From assembly GCA_048883405.1 (NCBI GenBank), contig JBHLQS010000037.1, positions 1 to 18,903 on the forward strand: DNA of 18,903 nt, given 5' to 3'. A program made the translations under genes and the position numbers. The notes beneath the pieces were generated by a model, which saw only the letters and a list, made by a program, of their open reading frames with translations, made no database searches and had not been told where the DNA came from. Shown piece by piece: positions 1 to 7,111 of this stretch. Position 1 is the first letter of the stretch. Each line of letters begins with the position of its first letter. The DNA comes from SMTZ1-83 sp048883405. GTDB taxonomy: Archaea > Asgardarchaeota > Thorarchaeia > Thorarchaeales > Thorarchaeaceae.

Positions 1-30
1 ATCTGCTCGGAAGCTTACCTCGTCCATGCC

Positions 31-37
31 TATTTAA
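31..37 (+). promoter_or_regulatory. TATA-like box upstream of the TPR gene
   Basis: The sequence TATTTAA lies about 25-30 nt before an AAGGAG (55-60) and a 7-codon mini-ORF (ATG at 66, stop TGA at 87-89). A transcript starting near 60 would carry the TPR gene at 101 with a leader of about 40 nt. This rests on the motif alone. Confidence 0.35.
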
Positions 38-100
38 CGACCCAAATCTGAAATAAGGAGCTTCGATGAAGAACCACTATACAGCATGAGCTGAACAAAT

Positions 101-1585
101 TTGGTTAGATACAAAGACTCTGATGATCCAAAAGAATGGATTAGGCGAGCAGATGAGGCGTTTGGTAGAAACGATGCAAAAACAGCAGTTTCTTGCCTCA
201 AGAAGGCGGTGAAACTGGACCCAAAGAATGCAGAACTACTCAAACATCTGGCAACAGTTTCTGCTCAATTTGGAAATGGGGGAGATGCACTGCACACGAT
301 GAGGAAAGTTTCTAAACTGACCCCTGTGAGTTTTGATACTTGGTACAAACTAGCATTGATTCTAGCTCAGAAAGGTGCAGGCCTGTCTGCATTGGATGCG
401 ATGAGGGAAGCAATGAAGATCAATCCAGATTGTGGGAAAGAATGGTATCAGATTTCAGTCCATATAGAAGAAACAGGAGATTCTCGTAGAGCAGGAATTG
501 CACTGTATGAAGCCTCGAAACTTGGATATACTCCGAAAACAAAACCCCAAGTCCAAGAAAAGAAAGTAGTGCGTAGATCACGAACCCCATCCAAAGGACA
601 AGTGGAGCTTGTGCTTCCGCCTATGCCAAGAAGACAGGTAGCTCCTCCAAGACAACAGCAAATCCCCCCTGTCAAAGAGAGCACCACATTTGGGAGTACC
701 AAAGTGAATGTTCCAAGCCATCTCAAAGATAGAATCAGCACGTTTTCCGATGTAATAACGAAGTCAATTCTAAAACCCTGGCAGAGAAAGCAGCTTAGGG
801 ACAGCCTTGCAGAGGGTCTGTACGATGAAATAGAGAATCGTTTTCAGTGGAAGACATCATATGGAAGGGGGTCTATTATTCACACTGTGAGAATAGAACA
901 TTCTCGCGCGGAGGGTGCTAAAAAGACTGCACTCCTAGAGCTCCTCAAACATCTTGAGAAAGTCATTCTTGATGATGTGAGGGAAACTGCCATTCATGCT
1001 GTCTACGAATTCATGAATATGCTCATAGGTAATCCCAAGTACACGGGAAATGCAGGCTCAATGTTAAGAGCAACCGGAATTGCTGTAACTCTGTCCAAGA
1101 AGTATTCAACCCAAGACCCTCTCTCATCTGTGAAAGCATTCATCTCATTGTCTAAGGAACATGCTCCACCAGTAGACGACAAGCGAGTTGTACTTGGAAC
1201 GATTGCTGGGATGCTCCGTGATGTGAAACAATCAGACCCCAAGATATCCAGAGAGGACAAGTTGCTGTATCAAGATGCCGCCGCAGCTGAGTCGATGCAA
1301 GCCCAGAGGATTCTGGATGAAGACTGGACAAACGCAATGAAGATAGCAACTAAAAGACTGATTGAAGCTGCAATCTGTTTGAGAATTCGCAGGGCTGATA
1401 AAGAGGAATTGCTTAAGCTCTACCTAGATTCATTTGTTACAGGAAATGAAATGGACGAGCGTTTTCTCAAGAAAAACATGCACGAAAGCAAGTTAGGGGT
1501 TTCCAGACTCCAAAAGATCATTGCAGAGTCATCATTGACAGATTCAGAAAAGGAGCTATGTCAGAAGCTACTTGCAGAAGAATGA
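101..1585 (+). CDS. TPR-repeat protein, 494 aa
   Basis: The N-terminal 150 residues hold about four tetratricopeptide repeats (roughly residues 10-43, 44-77, 78-111 and 112-147), with the usual helix pairs and the DPKN/NPD turns between repeats. A Pro/Gln/Arg-rich linker (about 150-205) follows, and then a long helical C-terminal region (205-494) that I do not recognise. There is no signal peptide or membrane segment, so it should be cytoplasmic. TPRs bind partner proteins, but the partner cannot be read from the sequence. The start is TTG at 101: an in-frame TGA at 92-94 excludes anything upstream, and no good ribosome-binding site precedes it. A 7-codon mini-ORF with a fair Shine-Dalgarno (66-89) lies just upstream in another frame. 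It could be a leader peptide, or an assembly indel could be hiding the true N-terminus. The gene ends 41 bp before the tRNA, which lies on the opposite strand. Confidence 0.85.
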   Translation: MVRYKDSDDPKEWIRRADEAFGRNDAKTAVSCLKKAVKLDPKNAELLKHLATVSAQFGNGGDALHTMRKVSKLTPVSFDTWYKLALILAQKGAGLSALDAMREAMKINPDCGKEWYQISVHIEETGDSRRAGIALYEASKLGYTPKTKPQVQEKKVVRRSRTPSKGQVELVLPPMPRRQVAPPRQQQIPPVKESTTFGSTKVNVPSHLKDRISTFSDVITKSILKPWQRKQLRDSLAEGLYDEIENRFQWKTSYGRGSIIHTVRIEHSRAEGAKKTALLELLKHLEKVILDDVRETAIHAVYEFMNMLIGNPKYTGNAGSMLRATGIAVTLSKKYSTQDPLSSVKAFISLSKEHAPPVDDKRVVLGTIAGMLRDVKQSDPKISREDKLLYQDAAAAESMQAQRILDEDWTNAMKIATKRLIEAAICLRIRRADKEELLKLYLDSFVTGNEMDERFLKKNMHESKLGVSRLQKIIAESSLTDSEKELCQKLLAEE

Positions 1586-1611
1586 TACTTGATGATGTCT
1601 ATTGAATTGAA

Positions 1612-1627
1612 ATTAACTATGGTTAAT
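1612..1627. repeat. Inverted repeat ATTAAC-N4-GTTAAT at the tRNA 3' edge
   Basis: The 16 nt ATTAACTATGGTTAAT have perfect 6-nt arms around a 4-nt spacer. The last base overlaps the final A of the tRNA CCA. Read on the minus strand it could form a weak hairpin in the tRNA trailer. A near-identical copy lies at 12511-12526. Confidence 0.5.
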
Positions 1628-1643
1628 GGCGCCGCCGGGAGGG

Positions 1644-1672
1644 GTCCCGATTGCTTCAGAATTGAAGCATTC
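1644..1672 (-). other. tRNA-Asn intron 4 (T loop, 59/60), 29 nt
   Basis: The central helix is TTCG/CGGG (two G-U pairs). The bulges are AGG and ACC, each cut after its second base. The inner hairpin ATGCTTC/GAAGCAA is closed by a 6-nt loop. The outer helix is the T stem itself. Splicing gives T loop TTCGAGC. Confidence 0.8.
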
Positions 1673-1694
1673 CTCGAACCTCCGACCAACAACT

Positions 1695-1723
1695 GTCTGG
1701 CTCCCGGTCGCCTGACCGAAAGG
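1695..1723 (-). other. tRNA-Asn intron 3 (canonical 37/38), 29 nt
   Basis: The inner helix CTTTCGGT/ACCGGGAG has 8 bp with two G-U pairs and a 6-nt loop. The bulges are TAC and ACA. The central helix CTGT/CCAG has one T-C mismatch. The outer helix is the anticodon stem, which is complete only after intron 2 is removed, so the order of splicing may matter. Confidence 0.75.
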
Positions 1724-1732
1724 TAACAGGCT

Positions 1733-1765
1733 TTAGCGGCTTGACGCGGTCAGCGTACAAAAGCT
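1733..1765 (-). other. tRNA-Asn intron 2 (anticodon stem, 28/29), 33 nt
   Basis: The central helix AGCG/CGCT is perfect. The bulges are ACA and AAA. The inner helix GCTT/AAGC is followed by a second small hairpin, ACGC/GCGT. Because AGC occurs at both boundaries, four cut registers give the same mature RNA; only this one forms a good BHB. An outer helix is not evident, which makes this the least regular of the four sites. Confidence 0.7.
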
Positions 1766-1771
1766 GTCGCT

Positions 1772-1802
1772 TTTGATGCGGAGTTCTCAAGAGAACACCA
1801 CA
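1772..1802 (-). other. tRNA-Asn intron 1 (D arm, 22/23), 31 nt
   Basis: The central helix is TGGT/ATCA (one G-U). The bulges are AGT and AAA, each cut after its second base. The inner helix GTGGTGTTC/GAACTCCGC has one T-T mismatch and a 6-nt loop. Splicing restores the D-stem strand GAGC opposite GCTC. Confidence 0.8.
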
Positions 1803-1847
1803 CTACCAACTGAGCCACGGCGGCTGTTCGGCTTGGGTCGCGGGTTT

Positions 1848-1856
1848 CAATATTAA
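1848..1856 (-). promoter_or_regulatory. TATA-like box for the tRNA gene
   Basis: Read on the minus strand, TTAATATTG sits 24-32 nt before the first base of the mature tRNA. That is the spacing expected for an archaeal TATA box whose transcript begins at or just before the tRNA 5' end. Confidence 0.5.
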
Positions 1857-1908
1857 CATTGCTGTTTAGCAAGACGAGGGGATAGGTTCGGAGTGCTTAA
1901 TGGTTGCT

Positions 1909-1935
1909 CCCTGCGGCGCCATTTCTTCTTGGGAC
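1909..1935 (+). repeat. tRNA-Asn-3'-end-like repeat, copy A
   Basis: CCCTGCGGCGCCA differs at one base from the tRNA-Asn 3' end and is followed by TTTCTTCTT and GGGAC. With 1629-1642 it forms a 14-bp inverted repeat (13 of 14 match) that brackets the tRNA gene. It is the only copy not directly after a stop codon; the nearest + strand stop upstream is the TPR gene at 1585. Confidence 0.6.
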
Positions 1936-2023
1936 TTTCTTCAGATCATTTCAAGAAAATGGAATCTCTTCGCGGGTAGATTCAAATGATGCGAACCGTC
2001 TAATCGTAGGAGTTGAATGAGTA

Positions 2024-2596
2024 TTGATGATGAATATGAGAAAAATCGAAATCGGACCCAGAGTAACGCCCTACCCGATGCCTGTGACTATTGTTGGCAC
2101 AAGAGTTGATGACAGAGTGAATTTCATGACGGTTGCATGGATTAATCGCATCAATAAGGATCCGCCAATATGGGCAGCAGGAATTAACAAGCGGCACTAT
2201 ACAATCGAAGGGCTGAAGCAAGCCAAGACCTTCAGTATAAACTTCCCCAGTTCCGAAATGATAACAAAGACGGACTACTGTGGATTGGGTTCAGGAAAGA
2301 AAATAGACAAGACAAAGGTCTTCGAAGTATTCTACGGTAAGCTTGGCAACGCTCCCATGATCAACGACGCTCCCCTTGCAATTGAGTGTGAGGTATATGA
2401 CGTGATTGAACTTCCGACCAATAATCTGGTACTTGGTAAAGTGATTGCAGCGTATACAGAGGACAAGTACCTCACTGATGAGAAACTAGATTTGAAGAAA
2501 ATGAACCCTGTAGTACTGACCATGCCTGACAATCGCTATTGGACCATAGGGGAATACCTTGCAAAGGCGTGGGATGAGGGAAAGAAGATGATGTGA
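2024..2596 (+). CDS. Flavin reductase-like (DIM6/NTAB-type) FMN-binding protein, 190 aa
   Basis: The length and sequence fit the flavin reductase-like split-barrel family. PYPMPVTIVGTRVDDRVNFM is the usual start of the fold, where the protein wraps an FMN. The central AIECEVYDVIELPTNNLVLGKV strand region and the C-terminal YWTIGEYLAKAW motif are typical of the archaeal flavoredoxin-like branch. Members bind FMN and move electrons between NAD(P)H or iron-sulfur proteins and an acceptor; the partner here is unknown. Several starts are possible in a row: TTG 2024, ATG 2027, ATG 2030 and ATG 2036. The AGGAG at 2008-2012 is best spaced for the first ones, so the N-terminus is uncertain by up to 4 residues. 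The ATG at 2017 is out of frame. Repeat copy B starts 17 nt after the stop. Confidence 0.88.
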   Translation: MMMNMRKIEIGPRVTPYPMPVTIVGTRVDDRVNFMTVAWINRINKDPPIWAAGINKRHYTIEGLKQAKTFSINFPSSEMITKTDYCGLGSGKKIDKTKVFEVFYGKLGNAPMINDAPLAIECEVYDVIELPTNNLVLGKVIAAYTEDKYLTDEKLDLKKMNPVVLTMPDNRYWTIGEYLAKAWDEGKKMM

Positions 2597-2613
2597 ATAC
2601 CTAGTTTCTTACT

Positions 2614-2634
2614 GCCGGCGGCGCCACTTCTTCT
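2614..2634 (+). repeat. tRNA-Asn-3'-end-like repeat, copy B
   Basis: CCGGCGGCGCCA (12 nt identical to the tRNA-Asn 3' end) is followed by CTTCTTCT, 17 nt after the flavin reductase stop codon. Confidence 0.65.
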
Positions 2635-2715
2635 ATTGATCTTGAATGTTGGACATTGTAGCGGAAGTCTTACCTAGAACCTATTGTCCTCCTTGAGGGT
2701 CGGAATAAGAAAGAG

Positions 2716-4038
2716 ATGCAGCACATGATACTCAAGAATTACGTGAATAGCCTGAGTGAGCAAGGAAGACTGATTACAGTCAGAAAGGAAGTAACGAGGA
2801 ATCTTGAGGCTGCTGGTGTGTTGAAGGCATTAGAACCCAAACCTGTTCTTTTTACCAATATCAAGGAGTCTGATATCCCAGTTGTAGGTAATCTGTTTTG
2901 CACTAAGGAGCAAATTGCTGGCTACTTCAATATCAGAACGGATGAGATTATTCCAACGATGATGAAAGCCATAGATAATCGCAGCAAACCAGAGAGAGTG
3001 GATGCAGCTCCTTGTCAAGAAGTGATCGAGAAAGGAGTTGATCTAGATAGACTCCCAATTCTCATTCATAACGATGTGGAAAGAGGGCCGTATATATCAG
3101 CGGGAGTTGTAGTTTCAGCTGATTCTGAATACGGGCAGAATCTTGACTTTCACCGAGCAATGCAGATTGACAGGAATCGAATGGCCACCAGGGTCGTACG
3201 TGGTCATGACTTCCACAAGTTCCTTGAAAGAAATGGGGAAGTTGATGTTGCCTATTGCATTGGCAATACGCCTGAAGTCTTGGTGGCTGCAGCCACTACC
3301 GTGGACATAGGAATTGATGAACTAGAGATTGCAAATGCACTTGGCCCAATCGGAGTAACTAGAGCTAAGACTGTGGACTTATTGATTCCAGCTGACACTG
3401 AAATTGTACTCGAGGGCAGGGTATTCTGGGATGAGAAGTGCGATGAAGGCCCGTTCGTAGACATCACTGAAACAGCGGATTTGATGAGGCAGGAACCAAT
3501 ATTTGAGGTGAGGAAAATTACTCGTAGATCCAATCCTATTTGGCAGGCCCTTCTTCCAGGTCGATTGGAGCATAAGCTACTCATGGGAATGCCACGTGAG
3601 CCTACAGTGTTCCGCAATATCGCCAAAAAGGGAGTCGAAGTGCTGGACGTCCACATCACTCCAGGAGGCACAAGCTGGCTGCATATAGCAGTCAAAATCA
3701 GAAAGAGAGATGAGGCCGACGGCATAAGAGCTATAGAGGGTGCTTTTGAGGGACACCGAAGTGGGAAGCACGTCTGGGTATATGATGAGGATATTGACAT
3801 ATACGATGAACAGAGTCGCGAGTGGGCGATGGCAACACGATTTCAGGGGGACACGGACATGCTGATTAAGGATAAAGAACCAGGGAGTTCTCTGGATCCC
3901 AGTGCAGAACCAGGTACAAAGCTGACGACCAAGATTGGCTTCGATGCCACTAAACCGATAATAGCGAAAGGGAAGAACTTCGAGCGTGTGGATTTCCCCG
4001 AGGTAAACATAGATGATTACTTGGATGACACATCTTAG
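2716..4038 (+). CDS. UbiD-family (prenylated-FMN-dependent) decarboxylase, 440 aa
   Basis: This is a full-length UbiD-like protein. GRLITVRKEVTRNLEAAGVL and PVLFTNIKESDIPVVGNLF form the N-terminal domain. The central FHRAMQIDRNRMATRVVRG and the EGPFVDITE motif (Glu at residue 244) match the flavin-binding and catalytic barrel. HITPGGTSWLHIAVKIRK and EGAFEGHRSGKHVWVYDEDIDIYD are the usual C-terminal strands. UbiD enzymes carry out reversible non-oxidative decarboxylation with prenyl-FMN made by UbiX; no ubiX is in this window. Many archaea use a UbiD homologue to decarboxylate trans-anhydromevalonate phosphate in the modified mevalonate pathway. The EGPFVDITE version of the motif would fit that branch, but this is inference. 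The start could be ATG 2716 or ATG 2725. The stop is 2 nt before repeat copy C. Confidence 0.9.
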   Translation: MQHMILKNYVNSLSEQGRLITVRKEVTRNLEAAGVLKALEPKPVLFTNIKESDIPVVGNLFCTKEQIAGYFNIRTDEIIPTMMKAIDNRSKPERVDAAPCQEVIEKGVDLDRLPILIHNDVERGPYISAGVVVSADSEYGQNLDFHRAMQIDRNRMATRVVRGHDFHKFLERNGEVDVAYCIGNTPEVLVAAATTVDIGIDELEIANALGPIGVTRAKTVDLLIPADTEIVLEGRVFWDEKCDEGPFVDITETADLMRQEPIFEVRKITRRSNPIWQALLPGRLEHKLLMGMPREPTVFRNIAKKGVEVLDVHITPGGTSWLHIAVKIRKRDEADGIRAIEGAFEGHRSGKHVWVYDEDIDIYDEQSREWAMATRFQGDTDMLIKDKEPGSSLDPSAEPGTKLTTKIGFDATKPIIAKGKNFERVDFPEVNIDDYLDDTS

Positions 4039-4040
4039 CT

Positions 4041-4077
4041 CCCGGCGGCGCCACTTCTTCTGGGCCGTCAATTATAG
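4041..4077 (+). repeat. tRNA-Asn-3'-end-like repeat, copy C (extended)
   Basis: Including the preceding CT, 15 nt (4039-4053) are identical to the tRNA-Asn 3' end (CTCCCGGCGGCGCCA). CTTCTTCTGGGCCGTCAATT follows. The part beyond the pyrimidine tract is shared with copy D (GGGC, GTCAAT, ATAG). Both copies are followed further on by ACTGCCTGT, after a gap of different length. Confidence 0.7.
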
Positions 4078-4192
4078 CTAAAGGGAGAACGGAACAAACA
4101 GACTACATTCGATATTCTCACAACTGCCTGTTGATTGCTCGAGACGGTAGTCTTAATGTGTTTTGAGCTGATTACTCAGGATACTGTGATAG

Positions 4193-6145
4193 GTGGTTGC
4201 TGCAAATTTGAAGAGAATCCTTGTCCTCTCAATAGCTCTTATGATTGTGTTGACCAGTCTTTCCATAGGGTTTCCAGATTTAACAGTACCAAGCCTTCAG
4301 AAGGATCTGGGTACAGACACTCAGGCTTTGCTGAGTCAAGCTGACCTCGATGACTACGACCAATTCTCAAGGGGTAATTTCACAGGGACTAGTTTCTCGC
4401 ATGTCAATTTGTCTGTCACACTGGATGATACTCGGTCAACTGTCACTGGCACTCTATCCTTTGAGTATTACAATGACGACCCAATTGCCTTCTCAAGTAT
4501 TCCGTTCCACCTCTATACTCCCAGCATGAATTTCACTAGCAGACAAGGAGCCATTGAGATATTCGATGTGATCACAATCGATACGCCCGAGGTTCCCTTG
4601 TCTTACAATATCGTGTCGGAGGGCGAGATAATGTGGGTCAATCTTCCAACGCCTGTTGAATCAGGTGGCACTACTTCCTTTCAAATCTCATTCGAAACCA
4701 CTCTGCCGGATGGTCTAGACAGAGCCAACTCGCAGGGTAGTGACACTAACCAATCGAGAATATTCACGTTTGCCAGTTGCTATCCCATGCTGTGCGTCTA
4801 CGATGAGTATGATGGTTGGAACACAGATGGGTATGTCGATTTCGGGGACCCCTTCTACCTTGACATGGCATTCTATGACTTCTTGGTCGAAGTCCCTAGT
4901 GATATGGTGGTAGCAGCAACGGGTCAATTGATTGATAGCTATAGCGGTGGAGGCAACACAACTTACCATTTCAGTCCCAGTTTGCCGGTACGCGAGGTCA
5001 CATTCTCAGCCTCTCGATACTATGTTATTGAGTCTATGATGGTAGGGTCTGTCAATGTATCAAGCTTTTACATCCCAGACTCTCAGCCGGAGTGGGAAGA
5101 TGATGTCCTGAACTGGGCAAGTGAAACTCTATTGCTTTTCAACACGACCTATGGCATCTATCCCTATTCAACACTAAATGTTGTGGAACAGTTCGCATTC
5201 TATGGCGGCATGGAGTATCCCTCCCAGGTGTATGCAACAAATGGTATCCTTCAAGCCATGAGAATAGGGAACCTACCCCCCTATTATCTTGAGCTAGTGG
5301 TCGTTCACGAGGTGATTCATCAATGGTGGTCGCAGCTTGTGGGAGTGGACAGTATCGACTGGGGATTTCTTGACGAGGGAATGACCTGCTGGTCTCACAA
5401 CTACTTTGGTGAGTGCTATCATCTAAGCTGGGAATACTTCCAATCTTATCGATATCTAGACAACGTGAGAACGTTCTATGTAGAAAATGGGATAGATGCT
5501 GCAATAAACCAGTCAAACTATGATATGCCTGAGTTGGTGACATACCTTGAGTATGTGAAGGCTCCACTCGTGCTTGAGAAGCTGCGTGTCGAGATAGGTC
5601 ACGAGAAGTTTATCGAGGGCCTCTCGCTCTTCTTGAAACAGAATTACTTCAGAGTTGGCACACTGGCAGGGCTACAGGCTGCTCTGGAAGTGGTATGTGG
5701 GAATTCCTTAGATTGGTTCTTTCTACCATGGTTTGAAAATGCCCGCTTACCTGACTATTCATTCACCGGAGCGGTCTATGATAGAGAGGAAGGCACTCTG
5801 TTGGTGACCATTGAGGATGAAAATGAGGCCTATAATACATATTCCTATTCGCAACAGGTGCCTATCAGAGTCCTCGACTCTACGCATGAGATTCTGAATG
5901 ACAAAGTTGTGTGGATAAATAGCACGACTACTCTTACTCTTGAAGTGACAAGAGAGCCTGATGAGGTGATCCTACTCTATGATGACTATATACTTGTCGA
6001 ACTGCCTGAACAGGATATTCATTCTCTATCAACAAGAAACATTCAGATTGCCGGGGAGTTCCCCCTTATAGTAATTCTTGAAGTAATTGCTGTGATTGCG
6101 ACTATAACAATTGTTGTAGCTTGGTACATTCGAAGAAGAGAGTAG
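4193..6145 (+). CDS. Secreted, membrane-anchored M1-family zinc metallopeptidase, 650 aa
   Basis: A signal peptide (basic LKR, then a hydrophobic run at about residues 8-27) opens the protein, and one transmembrane helix followed by RRRE closes it (about 624-650). The body should therefore face outside. The M1 signature is complete: HEVIH at residues 372-376 with the third zinc ligand Glu395, 18 residues after the second His. YGGMEYPS near 337-344 stands where M1 aminopeptidases have GAMEN, which holds the substrate N-terminus. An N-terminal beta domain precedes it. Family members trim peptides from their N-terminus; a scavenging role is likely. The GTG start at 4193 keeps the signal peptide; TTG at 4208 would still give one. 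The gene converges on the radical SAM gene, with 44 bp between their stops. Confidence 0.9.
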   Translation: MVAANLKRILVLSIALMIVLTSLSIGFPDLTVPSLQKDLGTDTQALLSQADLDDYDQFSRGNFTGTSFSHVNLSVTLDDTRSTVTGTLSFEYYNDDPIAFSSIPFHLYTPSMNFTSRQGAIEIFDVITIDTPEVPLSYNIVSEGEIMWVNLPTPVESGGTTSFQISFETTLPDGLDRANSQGSDTNQSRIFTFASCYPMLCVYDEYDGWNTDGYVDFGDPFYLDMAFYDFLVEVPSDMVVAATGQLIDSYSGGGNTTYHFSPSLPVREVTFSASRYYVIESMMVGSVNVSSFYIPDSQPEWEDDVLNWASETLLLFNTTYGIYPYSTLNVVEQFAFYGGMEYPSQVYATNGILQAMRIGNLPPYYLELVVVHEVIHQWWSQLVGVDSIDWGFLDEGMTCWSHNYFGECYHLSWEYFQSYRYLDNVRTFYVENGIDAAINQSNYDMPELVTYLEYVKAPLVLEKLRVEIGHEKFIEGLSLFLKQNYFRVGTLAGLQAALEVVCGNSLDWFFLPWFENARLPDYSFTGAVYDREEGTLLVTIEDENEAYNTYSYSQQVPIRVLDSTHEILNDKVVWINSTTTLTLEVTREPDEVILLYDDYILVELPEQDIHSLSTRNIQIAGEFPLIVILEVIAVIATITIVVAWYIRRRE

Positions 6146-6146
6146 G

Positions 6147-6160
6147 GAATCAAAATTCCA
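6147..6160. terminator. Short hairpin between convergent genes
   Basis: GGAAT-CAAA-ATTCC starts one base after the M1 peptidase stop, within the 44-bp gap to the convergent radical SAM gene. A 5-bp stem without a long T run is only weak support for a terminator. Confidence 0.3.
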
Positions 6161-6189
6161 AGAGCAGACTAACTAGAAACATTGTAGGA

Positions 6190-7083
6190 CTAGACTCCAT
6201 AGACCACATCTGGGGCGAGAATCTCAGGGAATCTATCCCTCAGTTTCAATCGGGCAGAATAGCACAGATGGCACTCATCGATGTAGCTCTCTTCATGCTC
6301 TACATCGTATTTCTTAACGAGTTCTGCTGGACCGCCTTTGAGGAGCGGTGCACAGATTGGATGCGCATTTGGGTCATAGCCCGCTACTAGTTCACGCAAG
6401 GGAGTCTTTTTCATATTGCCCAATGCTATACCTTGACAGAGGTGAACATAGCCAAATGGATCGATATGAACTCTACCTGGATTGGAGAAGTCCTCGTCCG
6501 GACATTCGTTGAACTCTGTCCAGGGTCTTCTCGGAAGTCCTTCAGTCAGTTTCTCTACTGCTCTGCCTTTGAACTGCACACTCCCTGCAGTGACTGGTTT
6601 GCCTTTCCACTTGACCTCGTTCAAGACGTCCTTAGGGTCATCAATGGTTATTTTGCCTACTGGCAAGCCGAGTTCTGTTGCAGCCTCATGAGCGTATTTG
6701 GCAAGGTTCTCCTCGGTTTCGCCATAGTGATAGAGGTCATCGCTGATTGAGAGGTCATCGATGCCTATCTCTGAGATTGGATGAAGCCATTCTCTCGCAT
6801 CTTCAACCGAGGTTGCCCAATAGGAGTTTGTTACAATACCAGTCTTGAGTCCTCTTTGCTTAGCTTCACGTAGTCCCCATAGCATCGTCTGATAATATAG
6901 AAATGGTTCGCCGCCCTCGAAGTATATCCACTTGATATTCCCAAGTCTGTCTGCTTCATCGAGAATCGCCCGTACATCAGATATTCTCATCACGCCTGCC
7001 GCATGAGGGTGGCTGTATACAAAACAATGGTCACATTCAAAATTACACTTGTATGTGAGGAGGAGATGTAATCCAGAGAACAT
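6190..7083 (-). CDS. Radical SAM protein with C-terminal auxiliary Cys motif, 297 aa
   Basis: CNFECDHC (Cys 13, 17, 20) is the CxxxCxxC site for the SAM-binding 4Fe-4S cluster, and YFEGGEP is the second radical SAM motif. After the barrel come VHIDPFGYVHLCQGIALGNM and a late CHLC (Cys 271 and 274), with further Cys in between (NECPD, PICAP). This is the layout of a SPASM/twitch-like extension that holds an auxiliary cluster in enzymes that modify peptides or proteins. No small precursor peptide is visible next to it, so the substrate is unknown. The ATG at 7083 gives a normal N-terminus with the Cys motif close to the start, as usual. The gene is divergent from the CDF-like gene, with only 28 bp between the two starts. 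Confidence 0.9.
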   Translation of the reverse strand: MFSGLHLLLTYKCNFECDHCFVYSHPHAAGVMRISDVRAILDEADRLGNIKWIYFEGGEPFLYYQTMLWGLREAKQRGLKTGIVTNSYWATSVEDAREWLHPISEIGIDDLSISDDLYHYGETEENLAKYAHEAATELGLPVGKITIDDPKDVLNEVKWKGKPVTAGSVQFKGRAVEKLTEGLPRRPWTEFNECPDEDFSNPGRVHIDPFGYVHLCQGIALGNMKKTPLRELVAGYDPNAHPICAPLLKGGPAELVKKYDVEHEESYIDECHLCYSARLKLRDRFPEILAPDVVYGV

Positions 7084-7111
7084 TATCTTTTCGAGAGTCT
7101 ATTGAGATACT

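Larger units (their letters stand above)
1627..1824 (-). tRNA. trnN: tRNA-Asn (GTT anticodon) interrupted by four BHB introns, CCA encoded
   Basis: Read on the minus strand, the gene starts with acceptor strand GCCGCCG (1824-1818) and ends with CGGCGGC, discriminator G and an encoded CCA (1637-1627). Removing four predicted introns (1772-1802, 1733-1765, 1695-1723, 1644-1672; 122 nt in all) leaves a 76-nt tRNA with every canonical length. The D stem is GCTC/GAGC around loop AGTTGGTA. The anticodon stem is ACAGC/GTTGT with loop CTGTTAA (anticodon GTT at 1727-1725). The variable loop is TGGTC, and the T stem is GGAGG/CCTCC with loop TTCGAGC. The acceptor stem, G73 and anticodon loop agree with archaeal tRNA-Asn as I remember it. 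Splicing would need the archaeal BHB endonuclease. The intron positions are D arm 22/23, anticodon stem 28/29, canonical 37/38 and T loop 59/60. The fold is my own by hand; a first reading with fewer introns gave a poorer anticodon UUG. Confidence 0.9.

Noticed and set aside
66..89. Seven-codon mini-ORF before the TPR gene as a leader peptide
   Set aside because: It has a Shine-Dalgarno but no attenuator structure or informative codon run, so it is noted only with the TPR gene.
1627..1824. Reading the tRNA as Gln(TTG) or Thr(TGT) with a single 62-nt anticodon intron
   Set aside because: It leaves T at position 37 or two surplus bases, and its BHB is poor. The reading with introns at 28/29 and 37/38 gives standard lengths, better helices and an Asn-type acceptor stem with G73.
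1825..1921. A second tRNA on the + strand ending in the GCGGCGCCA at 1913-1921
   Set aside because: No partner for the acceptor strand, no TTCGA T loop in the right place and no D arm; only the 3' end-like repeat is present.
3252..3800. 182-aa minus-strand ORF inside the UbiD-family gene
   Set aside because: It is fully antisense to a well-recognised protein, with low-complexity Ser-rich composition and no family features.
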